This document shows positions 54,340 through 64,000 of a DNA stretch of 64,000 bases, in pieces. Position 1 is the stretch's first letter. The number at the start of each line of letters is the position of its first letter. The notes beneath the pieces are model-generated. The model ran no database searches, was not told where the DNA came from, and saw only the letters and a list, made by a program, of their open reading frames with translations. This DNA is from Misgurnus anguillicaudatus. Lineage: Eukaryota > Chordata > Actinopteri > Cypriniformes > Cobitidae. Location: positions 3,579,001 to 3,643,000 of the forward strand of contig NC_073351.2 in NCBI RefSeq assembly GCF_027580225.2. The letters are read 5' to 3'. Both the position numbers and the translations under genes were made by a program.

Positions 54340-54576
54340 ATTTAAATTCACTACACCAGAAACAGCCACGTGCACCGACTGACAAAAAACAAAGGAAACA
54401 CTAGGGCTACTGCATATATACACACATGGGTAAACAAGATAACAAGACACACCTGAGCAGACAATTACAAAGAACCAATGAACAAAAGAACTACAAACAA
54501 CTACAGACATGGATGACAATAGACAACTTCAAAATAAGAGACTTGGACTGGGGAAACACAAGACAAGACTGTGACA
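54340..54576 (-). mobile_element. LTR U3-like remnant, minus strand
   Basis: On the minus strand it starts TGTCACAGTCTTGTC and runs through TTGTTTGTAGTTC-type words to a TGTGTATATATGCAG box and CAGTCGGTGCACG, an LTR U3 layout. The 3' end with polyadenylation signal was not found. Confidence 0.4.
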
Positions 54577-55024
54577 AAAATAGGCCAGACAGGAACAATA
54601 CATACCTATCTACACTGCTTATCAAGTCACTGAATTTATTCAAATCAATTTAATGAATCAGATCATATTCATTATATTAGACAAACTTTATATTATTGTA
54701 ATTGTCTAGATTGGCAATATATTTAAGGATCCTCGACATTGGAACAGTCCTTCGACGGATGTCGATGACGTAGCATGCTCGAAATTCTGGCTTCCGAGGA
54801 TCCTTCCTTGACATTGAGAAAAAGCCACTTTGGTATTGTAAGATGGCAGTGCAATTGCTTCGATAGCTATCCACAAGTTTCCCATAAGGCGTTGCATAAA
54901 AAGTGGGTGTGTCTTCCGGTTCAAAGTAAACAAGCAGGATGTGACACTCATTCATTTAAGACTTAGCGATCCAAAACGAAATGAGGACACAACTTTAACG
55001 AACTTTAAAAAGGAGAAATAACAA
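54577..55024. other. Unassigned, with an inverted AAGGATCCTCG pair
   Basis: AAGGATCCTCG at about 54726 and CGAGGATCCTT at about 54796 are exact complements about 60 bases apart. The minus-strand frames across 54677-54955 show no domain. They may be the 5' region of the ORF remnant that follows. Confidence 0.4.
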
Positions 55025-55400
55025 TACCTTTACCCTCCACAATGTATGCTTGGGAGGATGATGTAAAGTGGCCTCGTGTCATGCACGGTAGCATTTTTAG
55101 CTATTTTGTATAGATTAATAGCCTGTGATGGTAAGGCACTGTGCAATATCAAAAGCTCAAATGACTATCAGTATCTTTACAATGATAAAGTCAATTGGGT
55201 GTTATTCAAGGATGTCAGCAAGTACCTTATGTATCTAAAAGTGGACACTGAGCCAAGTCAGAGCCTACACATATCACATCATAAGTCCTGGGTGCTAGCA
55301 TCCATTACAGGTGAAGTACAGACAGCGGGTTGTTCAAGTATTGCAGGCTGAGGGTGCCCTTTAGTCACGCAGCAGCACTTTTGTGAAAGGTCACAAAAAA
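55025..55400 (+). pseudogene. SWIM-type zinc-finger ORF remnant (TE-linked family)
   Basis: Frames give YAWEDDVKWPRV, then IKSSNDYQYLYNDKV and YLKVDTEPSQSLHISHHKSWVLASITGEVQTAGCSSIAG, followed by a stop and CPL..QQHFCE. The order KSS.AY.Y...KV, then LK..V..SQ......WV....GEV..A.C.C.AG, then CSH.AALL matches the SWIM-containing region of a protein family that accompanies YqaJ-type nucleases and is highly repeated in fish genomes. The second cysteine and the CSH are degraded. Only this segment is present. Confidence 0.45.
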
Positions 55401-55513
55401 TAGTATCATTAAGGGCACGAACATTGTTTATTGTATTATGATATTATTGTAATAAATGTTAACTGGGTGTCAATCATGTTCTGCAAATGTTGCTTCACAG
55501 TGCCTTCACTTAA

Positions 55514-56043
55514 AGAGCCCCTATTACATTGCTAAAAAACTTTTTTATTTGTGAATTTGTATAATACAATGTGTTCGCATGGTTTATGGTTTAAAGAACA
55601 CATTTTCTCCATACCGTACATTGCTGCTCCATAAATCCCTGTCGTCAAAACAGATAAGGTAAGGATACTAAAACATTAAAACCATGTCTACATTTGTGAT
55701 GGTTGAAACGACAAACAACAAGCACTACTCTGCACTGCTCAAAACTTGTGTTTGTATCCTGGTTTAGTCAGTAGTAAATTCTTTAAATAAGAAAACATAA
55801 ACAACTTACAGGCTGTGAGTCAGAAGCAGGCGGGATTATGATAATGATGGTCGTGTCCACGTCAACAGGCCCAAGAAGTAAACTATTGCCTAAAATCAGT
55901 GTGTTTGTTGTAGTCCAAGAAAAGGGATTTACGTGTCATTGTTTACTTTGAGATTTGTACCTTTTACATACTGTTAACATGCACTAATACACACATACAC
56001 CCCAAAGGAAATGTAAAATTATGAATTGGATAATTGGTGCTCT
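55514..56043. mobile_element. TTAA-target MITE, 530 bp
   Basis: AGAGCCCCTATTA at the left matches the complement of AGAGCACCAATTA at the right, and each is bordered by TTAA (55510-55513 and 56044-56047). Duplicated TTAA points to a piggyBac- or Kolobok-type transposase acting in trans. Non-coding interior. Confidence 0.7.
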
Positions 56044-56048
56044 TTAAA

Positions 56049-56480
56049 ATCTTTAATCTAAGCTTGTTGGATGATAAAATGTGCTGCCCAGTTATTAAGT
56101 CAGCCTCATCTGCACCATGCAGCACGACCTACCAAAGCATTTATTAAGAGTTACATGAAGATCGTGAGACAGCGTGATTATTGACAGGATGATGCTGGAG
56201 CCAAAAGCGCATTGTTTGTTAAAAGTTTTATTTCTTTGTTGTCTTGTTTGAAGCAGATGTGCCTGACTTTATAACTGTGAATCTTGTGCTGTTGGCAAGT
56301 GATGTCATAGACCAAACCAACCATAATGACATTAATTAAATACTATTTTCATTATTGACTACTATCAATTAATATATCAATAATTCCAGCCCTACATGGA
56401 AAAAAATAAGTGTTTATTCTCATGTTCTTCATTTAAATTCAATTAATTGTCTATATTTGGGTGGTACTTATGTTCATATA
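56049..56480. other. Unassigned stretch
   Basis: No gene or repeat recognised. Confidence 0.5.
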
Positions 56481-56912
56481 GGCTGCATTTACACTTCAAA
56501 TCTTAATGCATAGATCAGATCTTTTGACCATATCCATTTTTTTGTCCTGCCTGTTTACACATACTTTTGACATGCCTCATATCCGATGTTTACATTAAAC
56601 TCCCGCCCAGACAGAATGTAAGCTTAACTGGGCATAGTGTTAGCTATCTAACGCTAATATCATCACTTATTTAAAGTAAAGGCCATTGTTAATGATTACC
56701 TTCAGCATGATTATCATCCACACTGTCTCTCTGTCATCACGTCTTCTTCTGAAAAAACTGTAAAAATTCACATTTGGAAGTGGCTCAGATTGCATAAGAA
56801 AAAATGGGATCTCTGCAAGTTTTTTGTGTTTACACACATGCATCGATATCCGATCTGTTTCAGATGTGAGCACTAAATCTGTTTTTATTTTTGTGACAAT
56901 GTAAATGCAGCC
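56481..56912. mobile_element. MITE with GGCTGCATTTACA ends
   Basis: GGCTGCATTTACACTTCA at the left pairs with TGTAAATGCAGCC at the right (13 of 13 with one offset). Both halves have GATCAGATC / CGATCTG words near the ends. Length about 430 bp, non-coding. Duplication unclear. Confidence 0.65.
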
Positions 56913-57430
56913 ATAGTGACAAGATTTACACTGATTTGGTGATAAAATGGAGGGCTTCATTTTTGACAATACATTTTTGTCAGAAGCATTGTTTTAGCAT
57001 GTTTGCTCCCTTGTACTAAGTGTGATAGACCCCTGTCAAATGAGTGAGAGGTTTCCAAAAAAACAGATGATAGCTCTGACATCCACTGCTAAAATTCAGT
57101 TGTTTGGAGAAGGCCTTCAAGAATAACCCTGCTTCTAAATTACAAGTGTGAAGGGCTATTATGGCTACCTTCAAGCCTATCAAGTCAAGTGATGATTGGT
57201 TGATCAGAATGTAATGAATGATGTGGCATTTAGTATTCCTAGTAGAACTTACACTATGGCTTTCATTTCCCTGAAATAGGAAGGAAATGCTGCGGCTCAT
57301 TGCTATAACTCCTTGTGCTTGTAGTGCTCGTATCACTTTTTTCTGCTCATCTCTTGTCGCCTATAAGACGGATTCATTTCAGATGTTTTTAGATGCCTAA
57401 AAACTATTTTCTTTAATATTTCCTAAAATA
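56913..57430. other. Unassigned stretch
   Basis: The 106-codon minus-strand frame at 57016-57336 shows no domain, and no repeat structure was noticed. Confidence 0.45.
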
Positions 57431-57574
57431 TTTTCTGTTAACATTAATAAATGCCTTAGCTTACATGAACTATGATTTAAGACTAAGTTGTTCAACATTT
57501 ACTAATCTTTGTTAATGTTTAAATAATGGCAACACGGGTATTCATGGGGCATTTACAATCACAACTTTCATTTT

Positions 57575-57755
57575 ATAATAATAATAATTCCTTGCATTTA
57601 TATAGCGCTTTTCTCTGTACTCAAAGCGCTTTACATATGAATGGGAAAATCTCCTCAACCACCACCAATGTTCAGCATCCACCTGGATGATGCGACGGCA
57701 GCCATATTGCGCCAGAACGCCCACCACACACCAGCTTATTAGTGGAGACATCTAA
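57575..57755 (-). mobile_element. LINE 3'-tail fragment, minus strand
   Basis: (AAT)n followed by TTCCTTGCATTTATATAGCG, CTCAAAGCGCTTTACATA and then GGATGATGCGACGGCAGCCA is a common fish LINE/SINE 3' region, inverted here. No coding part is attached. Confidence 0.7.
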
Positions 57756-57818
57756 TAACAAATTAGTAAATGCTTAAAATAACATGAACTAAGATTAATA
57801 AATGCTAGACATTTTGTT

Positions 57819-58032
57819 GGGTAACACTTTATTTTACGGTGTCTTTGTTACACATGCTACATGTAATTATTATAGTAATAACAGTTAATTATGCATAATT
57901 ACATGTAACTAACCCTAAACCAAACCCTAATCCTAACCCCCTAGAGTAAGTACATGTTGTTAGTTATTATTACTTAGTACTTAAATGTATAATTACACTG
58001 TAACAGTGATACTGTAAAATAAAGTGTGACCC
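57819..58032. mobile_element. MITE with GGGTAACACTTTATTTTAC ends
   Basis: GGGTAACACTTTATTTTACG at the left and the complement of GGGTCACACTTTATTTTACA at the right form a 20-bp inverted repeat with two mismatches. 214 bp, non-coding. A CCCTAA-like tract at 57908-57942 lies inside. Confidence 0.75.
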
Positions 58033-58095
58033 TTTATTGTTAGTTCATGTTAGCTAATGCATTAATTAATTGTTAACTAATACAGTCTTGTTGTA

Positions 58096-58498
58096 AATTG
58101 CTACCACATTATTCAATTTCTGTACCTGAAAACTACAGGTCAACCTGAAAAATTGATAATTTCTACATTTACATGCCAATAAGTTTGTGAGATTAAATGG
58201 TATAAATTAGATAATTAACCAGCACATTATGTAAATAATTAGATTCACTTCCCACAAATTTTAATCACTTACCATCCTTAGTTTATGTCTTTTGCTTGGA
58301 TGTGTCAGTAATAAATGCTACTAATTGTAGTAATCTAGCATTTTTTGTATAGACAACATGTACTACAATAGTTTGAAATTTACCAATTTATGGTGTTGTT
58401 AAAGGCGGGGTGCATGATTTTTGAAAAACACTTTGGAAAAGGTAGTTGGGCCGAATACCAAAACACACTTGTAGCCAATCAGCAGTAAGTGCATCTAC
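58096..58498. other. Unassigned AT-rich stretch
   Basis: No coding or repeat signature recognised. Confidence 0.5.
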
Positions 58499-58880
58499 TA
58501 GGGCTGGGACAATGCGTTGACGTCATCGATGACGTCGATGCAAAAAATACATTGACGCAAAATATGTGTGTCGATTCGTCAGACCCAAATTGGAGGCGCC
58601 GTAGAGTAGTAGCAATGTGAGTGGCTCCAGTCCACGCCAGTTTCACACAGCAAGTGTGAGTAGTGCGTGAGCGGCGCATGTTTGCAAGTTGACAAGCATG
58701 CACCCCGCCGCATGAGCAGCGCAAACTCGCGACGCTGTAGCAGCAGTGCTGCGATTGTTTCTGCGTCGGTTCTATTTTTGCTGCGCTGCTCACGCGCAAT
58801 TAAAGTGACAGTGCTTTGTTCAGTGCTTTGGACCAGCTTGTCTAATACATGCTTTGGCGTAATACCATGTTGAAATAATT
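58499..58880 (+). mobile_element. hAT terminal fragment with 18-bp palindrome
   Basis: TAGGGCTGGGACAATGCG followed by GACGTCATCGATGACGTC (58519-58536), a perfect palindrome, is the left end of a hAT family. The GC-rich part to about 58800 (GCGCATG, GCTGCGC words) continues it. The right end was not found, so it is truncated. Confidence 0.6.
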
Positions 58881-60028
58881 GGGGTGAGCGTGGTACAAAC
58901 GGCAATACCGTTTGTGTTTAAATAAATCATCCTTCCCTGCTATAAAGATATCGAAACCCATACACTGTTATAACAGGACATCTCATTTGTAACTGCTTGC
59001 ACAGAACAAGAAGTTTTACACGTCTGTATGTTTCAATATTAATTGAAATTAAGATACTGACAGCATGTACATCATAAATAATACTATTTACTCATGTAAA
59101 TGTAACAAATCTTTATAAATCCCATCTGATAACACACCAGAACTGAAATGTTGTATGTTTCAGCTGTTCATATGTAAAAAAGTTTACATTGTAAATAAAC
59201 CTAACAGTATCGATCCAAACATAAAACAAAGTACATTGCTGGAACCACATTGTACCTGTAAATACTGTAGAAATCAGATTTTATATAAGTAATGGAGAAA
59301 CTTATTTAAAGAATCCTGTTTTTTTTTAAGAAATACATTTTTCATAACATGAGAAATAACATTTTACTTGCAAAGTCTTCAAACAGTTCACCACCAAGAC
59401 TCTTTATGACAAAATTCACAGAGCATTTCAAACAGAAACGGAGAACATCTTGAACTGTACCACATCGAAACACACACCCATGCGCTGTGATGAGGAAAGG
59501 AGTAAATAAACACAAAGAGGGAAAATCACATTCTGACCAAGAGATTGTTGAGTGATACATCGACACTCCATTTAAAAACATGTACCAGGACTGATTTAGA
59601 AAACACTTGCACCTTGGAGAACATGAAAATACTCTTTTCCACTTTTATATTTTCTTTTCCATTTCACCATGAGTAGCACAAAATAACCATACAGTATGTG
59701 ACCACCCAACATGCATCTGAAACATTCAGTATCCCCCATGCAGAACTTCCAGATGCACAGGTAGAAAATGACGTGGCGTTCTCTTTGTTGTGAGCAACGG
59801 CCATCTGGAGGTTTCTGTTCTTGGACCTCTGGATCCCAGAGTAAAACATCTTGCACATGAATCATCTCCTCCTGTTGTAGGTCTGAAGGTCATAGGTGTC
59901 TTCAGGCTATGGAGATGGAGGGGCCTTCAGGGAATTACAGGAGCCCCCCTGACTTCCACCTCCAGTACTGTGATACTGCAAAGATCAAAAGAGAACAAGT
60001 CCTAGTCCCCCTCCTTCCTTTCCGAAAT
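58881..60028. other. Mostly unassigned stretch of 1.1 kb
   Basis: AT-rich from 58920 to 59600 with nothing recognised. The possible host exon described next is the only candidate feature. Confidence 0.45.
59700..59880 (-). other. Candidate PH-domain-like exon, very tentative
   Basis: On the minus strand, after a possible acceptor ending CTTCAG near 59883, a frame reads QQEEMIHVQDVLLWDPEVQEQ, then GRCSQQRERHVIFYLCIWKF. The HxQDxxxxWD...RERHxxF pattern resembles the start of a PH domain following a RhoGEF (Dbl) domain, where (L)xxQDxFxVWD and RERHLFLFE are common. No downstream donor, neighbouring exon or conservation evidence is available. It could equally be chance. Confidence 0.2.
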
Positions 60029-60379
60029 CTCTCAGAAGCTGTTTATACCTGCTATTAAAATACGTTTTGGTTGATCGGATCACAAGTGGGCGAGAGAGAC
60101 ACACTCACATTTACACCTGCTATTTTCATCCGTCTCTTCTGTTCACTTTGCACTTCTGTTCTTATTACTGAGGGGGTGGTCTGTGGGCGAGTCTGTCTGA
60201 TTTGATTTAAACGTGTGCTGGGGTTTAAATTCATGTGAACTAATATTATCAGAGTCCGCTGTTTGTTTTGTTATTAAACATGCTGCCCAGAGTTTTGCAG
60301 AGGTATATAGAGACATAACCTGAAAACCACGCCCACCGGGGGGAAAGCAATACATATGTCTACATTGACTGCATTGCAA

Positions 60380-62063
60380 GAGGCCGCCTCCTTGTCATTT
60401 CTGGCTTGTAACAAAAAACAGAATAATGCCTTATAGCTGATGTGTGACAGGGTGTACAGCTAACAAGCCAAAATTTATAAGCTGTCAACCCCAAAAAAAC
60501 GAGCGTTTAAAGACACAAAAGTGGAAACAGGCAACTTTTCATAGTACCACTATTAGTAGAACTGCGCCCACTAGAGGGAAACGTAGTCGGCAATCCACTT
60601 TTTTCTCCTTAAAGGCTGAGCCTATGTTTACATTAATGCGTTTATCCTTTAAAACGCGTTACTTTTGCTACGTTTACGCCTTTCATCTACACTACACCAC
60701 CGTTTTCGACCCTCATAAACGTAGTCGTTCGCAAACGCTGAAGACCCTGTTTTAGTTTGAGAACTCAGACGTTGCGCTGCAGTGTAAATGAACGTAGACG
60801 GAGTCTTCTGTAAATGAACAGCTGATGTTAACGTGACAGCGCATCATTTAAAAAATAAAAATTATTTTATTCAGGTAAATGGAGGTTTGCAACGGAGGTT
60901 TTGCCTTAAATACTAAACATCTACCAACCAGCTATTATAAACGCTAAATCGGATTGTTTTAACATGTATCCTTATAGATAATGTCTGTTTTATATTTATG
61001 TTTGAGTATTGTTGGGTTTGAATATTGTTAATGTTGTTTATGTTTTGTTTAAATTTACTTAGCTTATTACGAAAGATAGACTGTAATTTTAAACACCATA
61101 TAGGGTGTTGTAAAGGCCAATATAAAGGGAGAATTGTAATGGGCCAGACATTATTTTCGAGTTTAGTTTAAGTTTTGTTTGCTACTTTAAAATGAATTTC
61201 GTTTTAATATAATTTGTCTCTTAATTTTAATCGATGTTTTGTTGATAAGTTTTGTGAATATAAATTCATAAAAACAATAAACTCAACGTCATTAATATTT
61301 AAGCTCGTTTAGCCGCTTGCGCTTTTAGCTATTTCTGTGTTGCGCTGCTAGCAGAGGACGTGCACGGACCTCGCACAATTTTAAAAATTAATGCAATAAG
61401 CATTTCTGTAGGCTGAAGCTATACTTCACCTCTTACTATGTTTGATTGAAGTTTGCATTTGCTGAAATTTATTTTTGCTTCAAGTTTGTTTAGTACTGTT
61501 CACTCGAATGCTTTCTTTTTAAATCATAAAGACCTTTCTGTTTGGTTTATAACATCAACATTAACCTATTAATCATATTAATATGTTGTAGGGGGGAGCT
61601 AGAACAGTATAAGACTTTCCCAAACACATTTTTATAGGTTCAAAAATAGTGTCTGTTGTAGTTGCCAGCAAAAAACCCAGGTATAAATTTTTGTCAATAT
61701 CGCACACCCCTAGGCTGCCTAAATGCACAAAGGTAAGCAATTATTAGAGTAATAAGTTATTTTACACTTTTATGCGCATACCCAGTTATGTGATTGGTCA
61801 TGTTTCATACGTTTATGGTGGTGTATAGTGTGGATGAAGATTCTTTTAAAAATGCCAATATAAACGAGGATTGTTTTCATTTTAAAATGCCGTTTTAAAA
61901 CGCAAATGCTCTAATATAAACAGGGCCTGAGTTTTATAGCTCGACAGCTTATAAAAACGTATTTCTGTTTTTTGGCTTGTTAGCTGTACACATTGTCACA
62001 CAGCAGCTCCTAGGCACTATTCTGTTTTTTGTTACAAGCCAGAAATGACAAGGAGGCGGCCTC
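60380..62063. mobile_element. Foldback element with ~105-120-bp arms
   Basis: GAGGCCGCCTCCTTGTCATT at about 60380 is complementary to AATGACAAGGAGGCGGCCTC at about 62044. The pairing continues through TAACAAAAAACAGAATA, TAGCTGATGTGTGACA and AACAAGCCAAAA to AAGCTGTC (60484), with small gaps, against 61940-62063. The loop is occupied by the TIR element 60621-61924. Confidence 0.75.
60621..61924. mobile_element. 1.3-kb TIR element (CCTRTGTTTA-type ends)
   Basis: CCTATGTTTACATTAATGCG at the left corresponds to the complement of CCTGTTTATATTAGAGCATT at the right, followed on both sides by GCGTTTT and AAAACG words. Flanks AAGGCTGAG and GGCCTGAG are nearly alike, hinting at a diverged 8-bp hAT-type duplication. 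The interior is AT-rich and non-coding. Confidence 0.55.
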
Positions 62064-62205
62064 AAGGAACACAAAGTGAATGGAGATGGTTGGATCGCGT
62101 TCCCCTGGTGGGTGCCGCTTTCAAATTAGCACAACTGCGCTCTGTCTCTATGTAAGAGCTTTCTCTGATATTACAGAGTGAATGATAAAATAAGCTTGCA
62201 CAACT

Positions 62206-62697
62206 TTCAAACACCAGACGCGAAAGAGGCGGCAAGCGCGAGTGATTTACATGTTAAGTCAATGAAAAAAAATGCGAATAGGCGCAGTATGCGCGAATGG
62301 CGCGTTCCATGCAGATGGCGCGTTCCATGCAGATTGCGTATTGACGCGTGATCCGTGCAAGTTCAAAAATCGAAGGAGCTTGCTCTAACAGTGACGTGAT
62401 TACAGGAAGTGAGCGGAGGCAGAAAAACAAAACAACAATGCAGGACAATCATCATCGCTACACGAGACATCTTCATAATTTTACAGGAATTAAAAGGATC
62501 TTGTTTGGAAGAAAGTGAGTGAGGAGGTTGAACAATCTGGTAAGTTTACTCAATTTGAGCTATGAAAGACCCTACCATGACGCAAATTTATGCGTGAATG
62601 TCTTGAATGACTATTTCACGCGCGATTGAAGAGTTCAAGTGTCCAACTATGCACAAATATCGTGTTTTTGCCTTCTCCTCCGCGTCTGGTGTGAACG
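62206..62697. mobile_element. MITE with ACACCAGACGCG ends
   Basis: TTCAAACACCAGACGCG at the left and the complement of TTCACACCAGACGCGGAG at the right give inverted ends of about 12 bp. Subterminal GCGCG words are frequent. A perfect 18-bp direct duplication, GGCGCGTTCCATGCAGAT, lies at about 62298-62333. Confidence 0.6.
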
Positions 62698-62967
62698 CAC
62701 AGTAAAGGTCATGTCCTATGTTAAAAAATTCTGCTTGGTACATCAAATTAGATCAATAGGCAGAGAGTATGCAGTGTTTTGTGGTTGTTTGAACGCATTC
62801 GACCACATGCGCGTCTACACCACAATCAGCTTCCGACTACCTCAATGTGATTGAAAGTGGACAAGCTTAAAACGTTTTACACCCCATTTACATCTGTATA
62901 GCATCGTCCACTTGTGATCCGACTGACAAAAACCTATCTTAATACCAGGCACAAACAGCCTCTCAGT

Positions 62968-64000
62968 CATATGTACTTATTGCTTTGACAGCAATCAATT
63001 GTACATGTACAAAAATACTAAAGTATAAAGTATAAATACTAGAGTAGTGAGTAAACTACTTTACTTCAAATCAAACCATATTGTACGTTTACAGAGCATT
63101 ATGTTTATTTAATGTTTTTTTTTGGTTGCTTGAATTCTTTTAAATTCCTCACTGGATACCCCCTGTTACTATGCCCTGCTATGTGTCTATGCTGTTCACG
63201 CATTTGTCTAAAGTGACATTCATTACACCACACATTGTATCAGTATGTGTGTTTCCTGTGATCAAACCCATGGCCATTAGTGCTGCTAACGCAGTGCTCG
63301 TTTGCACATTTTCACTTCATATAGTCTGCAAATAATGTGTAGGTCTTACCTTTAGTTTTTTTTTCTTACCTAATGCAGCGCAGAAATGATGAACCCACAT
63401 GTACTGTCCACTGTTTTAATTTACTTACATTAAATGACAGACACGTTCTTATGGACATAATTTGTTATTCTGTGTCGTGATGAAGACAGAAATATTATGA
63501 CGTGCCTGTATTGTTTTTATATGCTGCTGTCGTATTATTTGAGCTGTTTCTGGATGAAGGCAGACTGCTGATAGCGAGTCGTGTTGACAGAGTTCAGGAA
63601 AAAATTCCCTTATATCCAGTTTAAAATGAATTTGTGCTTAAGACGCGTGACAAAAACACAATTGCACTTCAGTTTGTGCGATATACATGCGATTGAAGTG
63701 TTTACATGGCCGCATACTGCGATTAAAAACGGCATACACCAGCTGTTTTAATACGATTATACTTACTGAGATTATGTACTTAATCACATTATTTTTATCG
63801 GAGTATTGTGTTTACATGAGGTATAATCGCAATATCGCCAAAATCCCATTATAATGGCATTATGAGGGTACATGTAAACATGGTCATTGTCACAGTTCTC
63901 TACACCTCAGCCTTTAAAAACCATCTGCTGTGAGAGAGAAATGATTTGTTTGCTCCCTGCAGTGTCACATATGACAGCACACTATACATTTTAAATCTCT
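62968..64000. other. Unassigned stretch to window end
   Basis: No gene recognised. From 63640 to 63890 the words GTTTACATG, CGATTATA and TACATGTAAACATGG recur in both orientations as in MITE ends. No complete inverted pair was delimited. Confidence 0.45.

Larger units (their letters stand above)
57435..58095. repeat. AT-rich repeat (TTAACATTAATAAATG family) hosting two insertions
   Basis: The stretches 57435-57530, 57755-57815 and 58040-58095 share TTAATAAATGC, CATGAACTAA and TTAGTTCATGTTAGCTAATG words typical of an abundant teleost MITE built of such palindromic words. It is interrupted by the LINE tail (57575-57755) and the MITE (57819-58032). Borders are approximate. Confidence 0.5.
60037..62959. 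mobile_element. 2.9-kb TIR element enlarged by nested insertions
   Basis: AGCTGTTTATACCTG and the complement of GGCTGTTTGTGCCTG begin inverted ends that continue with GGTATTAA, CGGATCACAAGTGG on both sides. CTCTCAGA (60029-60036) and CTCTCAGT (62960-62967) form an 8-bp flank pair with one mismatch, suggesting hAT. Inside lie a foldback (60380-62063), a TIR element (60621-61924) and a MITE (62206-62697). Confidence 0.7.

Noticed and set aside
54677..54955. 92-codon minus-strand frame with an MNECHILLVYFEPED start
   Set aside because: No recognisable domain, and a second frame of similar length overlaps it on the same strand. The region appears non-coding.
57908..57942. Interstitial telomere-like CCCTAA tract
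   Set aside because: Only a few imperfect units inside a common MITE, so not evidence of chromosome fusion.

Overview
The window looks like intergenic or intronic DNA of a teleost fish, most likely a cypriniform (zebrafish/carp-like). I base that on the AT-rich base composition and on repeats typical of such genomes: an L2-type LINE, a DIRS retroelement, many hAT, PIF/Harbinger and TTAA-target DNA transposons, a tRNA-derived SINE, and solo LTRs. I found no host protein-coding gene I can defend. One possible host exon (59700-59880, minus strand) is listed with low confidence. Nearly every coding trace is a decayed transposable-element (TE) gene. All identifications come from reading the sequence; no database was searched.

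Layout. 1-6.9 kb: a probable solo LTR (257-1661), a SINE (2304-2439), a 5'-truncated minus-strand LINE with a 615-codon reverse-transcriptase ORF (2494-4482), a second LTR abutting it (4483-5034), a Harbinger-type MITE with TTA duplications (5133-5380) and a plus-strand LINE fragment. 7.5-9.6 kb: a dispersed AT-rich repeat, a 27-bp perfect hairpin and a Tc1-like end. 9.65-26.46 kb: one small transposon (inverted ends GGGTGCTTCTCAAT) swollen to 16.8 kb by two hAT insertions with perfect 8-bp target duplications. The first hAT holds an 11.3-kb tandem array of seven units carrying 26 copies of an internal module. The second holds a 2.5-kb piggyBac-type element with its own ~370-bp tandem repeat. 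26.5-29.6 kb: two related solo LTRs in opposite orientation flank a decayed transposase-like gene.

29.7-34.8 kb: a DIRS-type element (gag-like, RT, RNase H, tyrosine-recombinase remnant) interrupted inside RT motif A by a 1.24-kb hAT. 34.96-36.55 kb: a minus-strand LINE piece interrupted by another hAT MITE. 37.4-48.1 kb: one plus-strand L2-type LINE (SGNH esterase-like ORF1, endonuclease trace, RT) broken by two head-to-tail Harbinger-type copies, a MITE, TTAA-type repeats and a 3.8-kb TTAA-flanked transposon. That transposon carries two convergent decayed genes: a multi-exon THAP-domain transposase-like gene and a gene with a P2X7-C-terminus-like cysteine-rich domain. This two-gene element is the most interesting object in the window.

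48.3-53.9 kb: an LTR remnant, a TIR element containing a tRNA-like sequence split by a MITE, a hAT inserted in that element's terminus, and a two-gene Harbinger remnant (Myb/SANT-like protein plus DDE transposase). 54.3-58.1 kb: an LTR remnant, a SWIM-type ORF remnant and several MITEs. 58.5-64 kb: a partial hAT, then a 2.9-kb TIR element enclosing a foldback, another TIR element and a MITE. The locus therefore records many rounds of insertion into insertion, and the preserved target duplications let much of the order be read directly.
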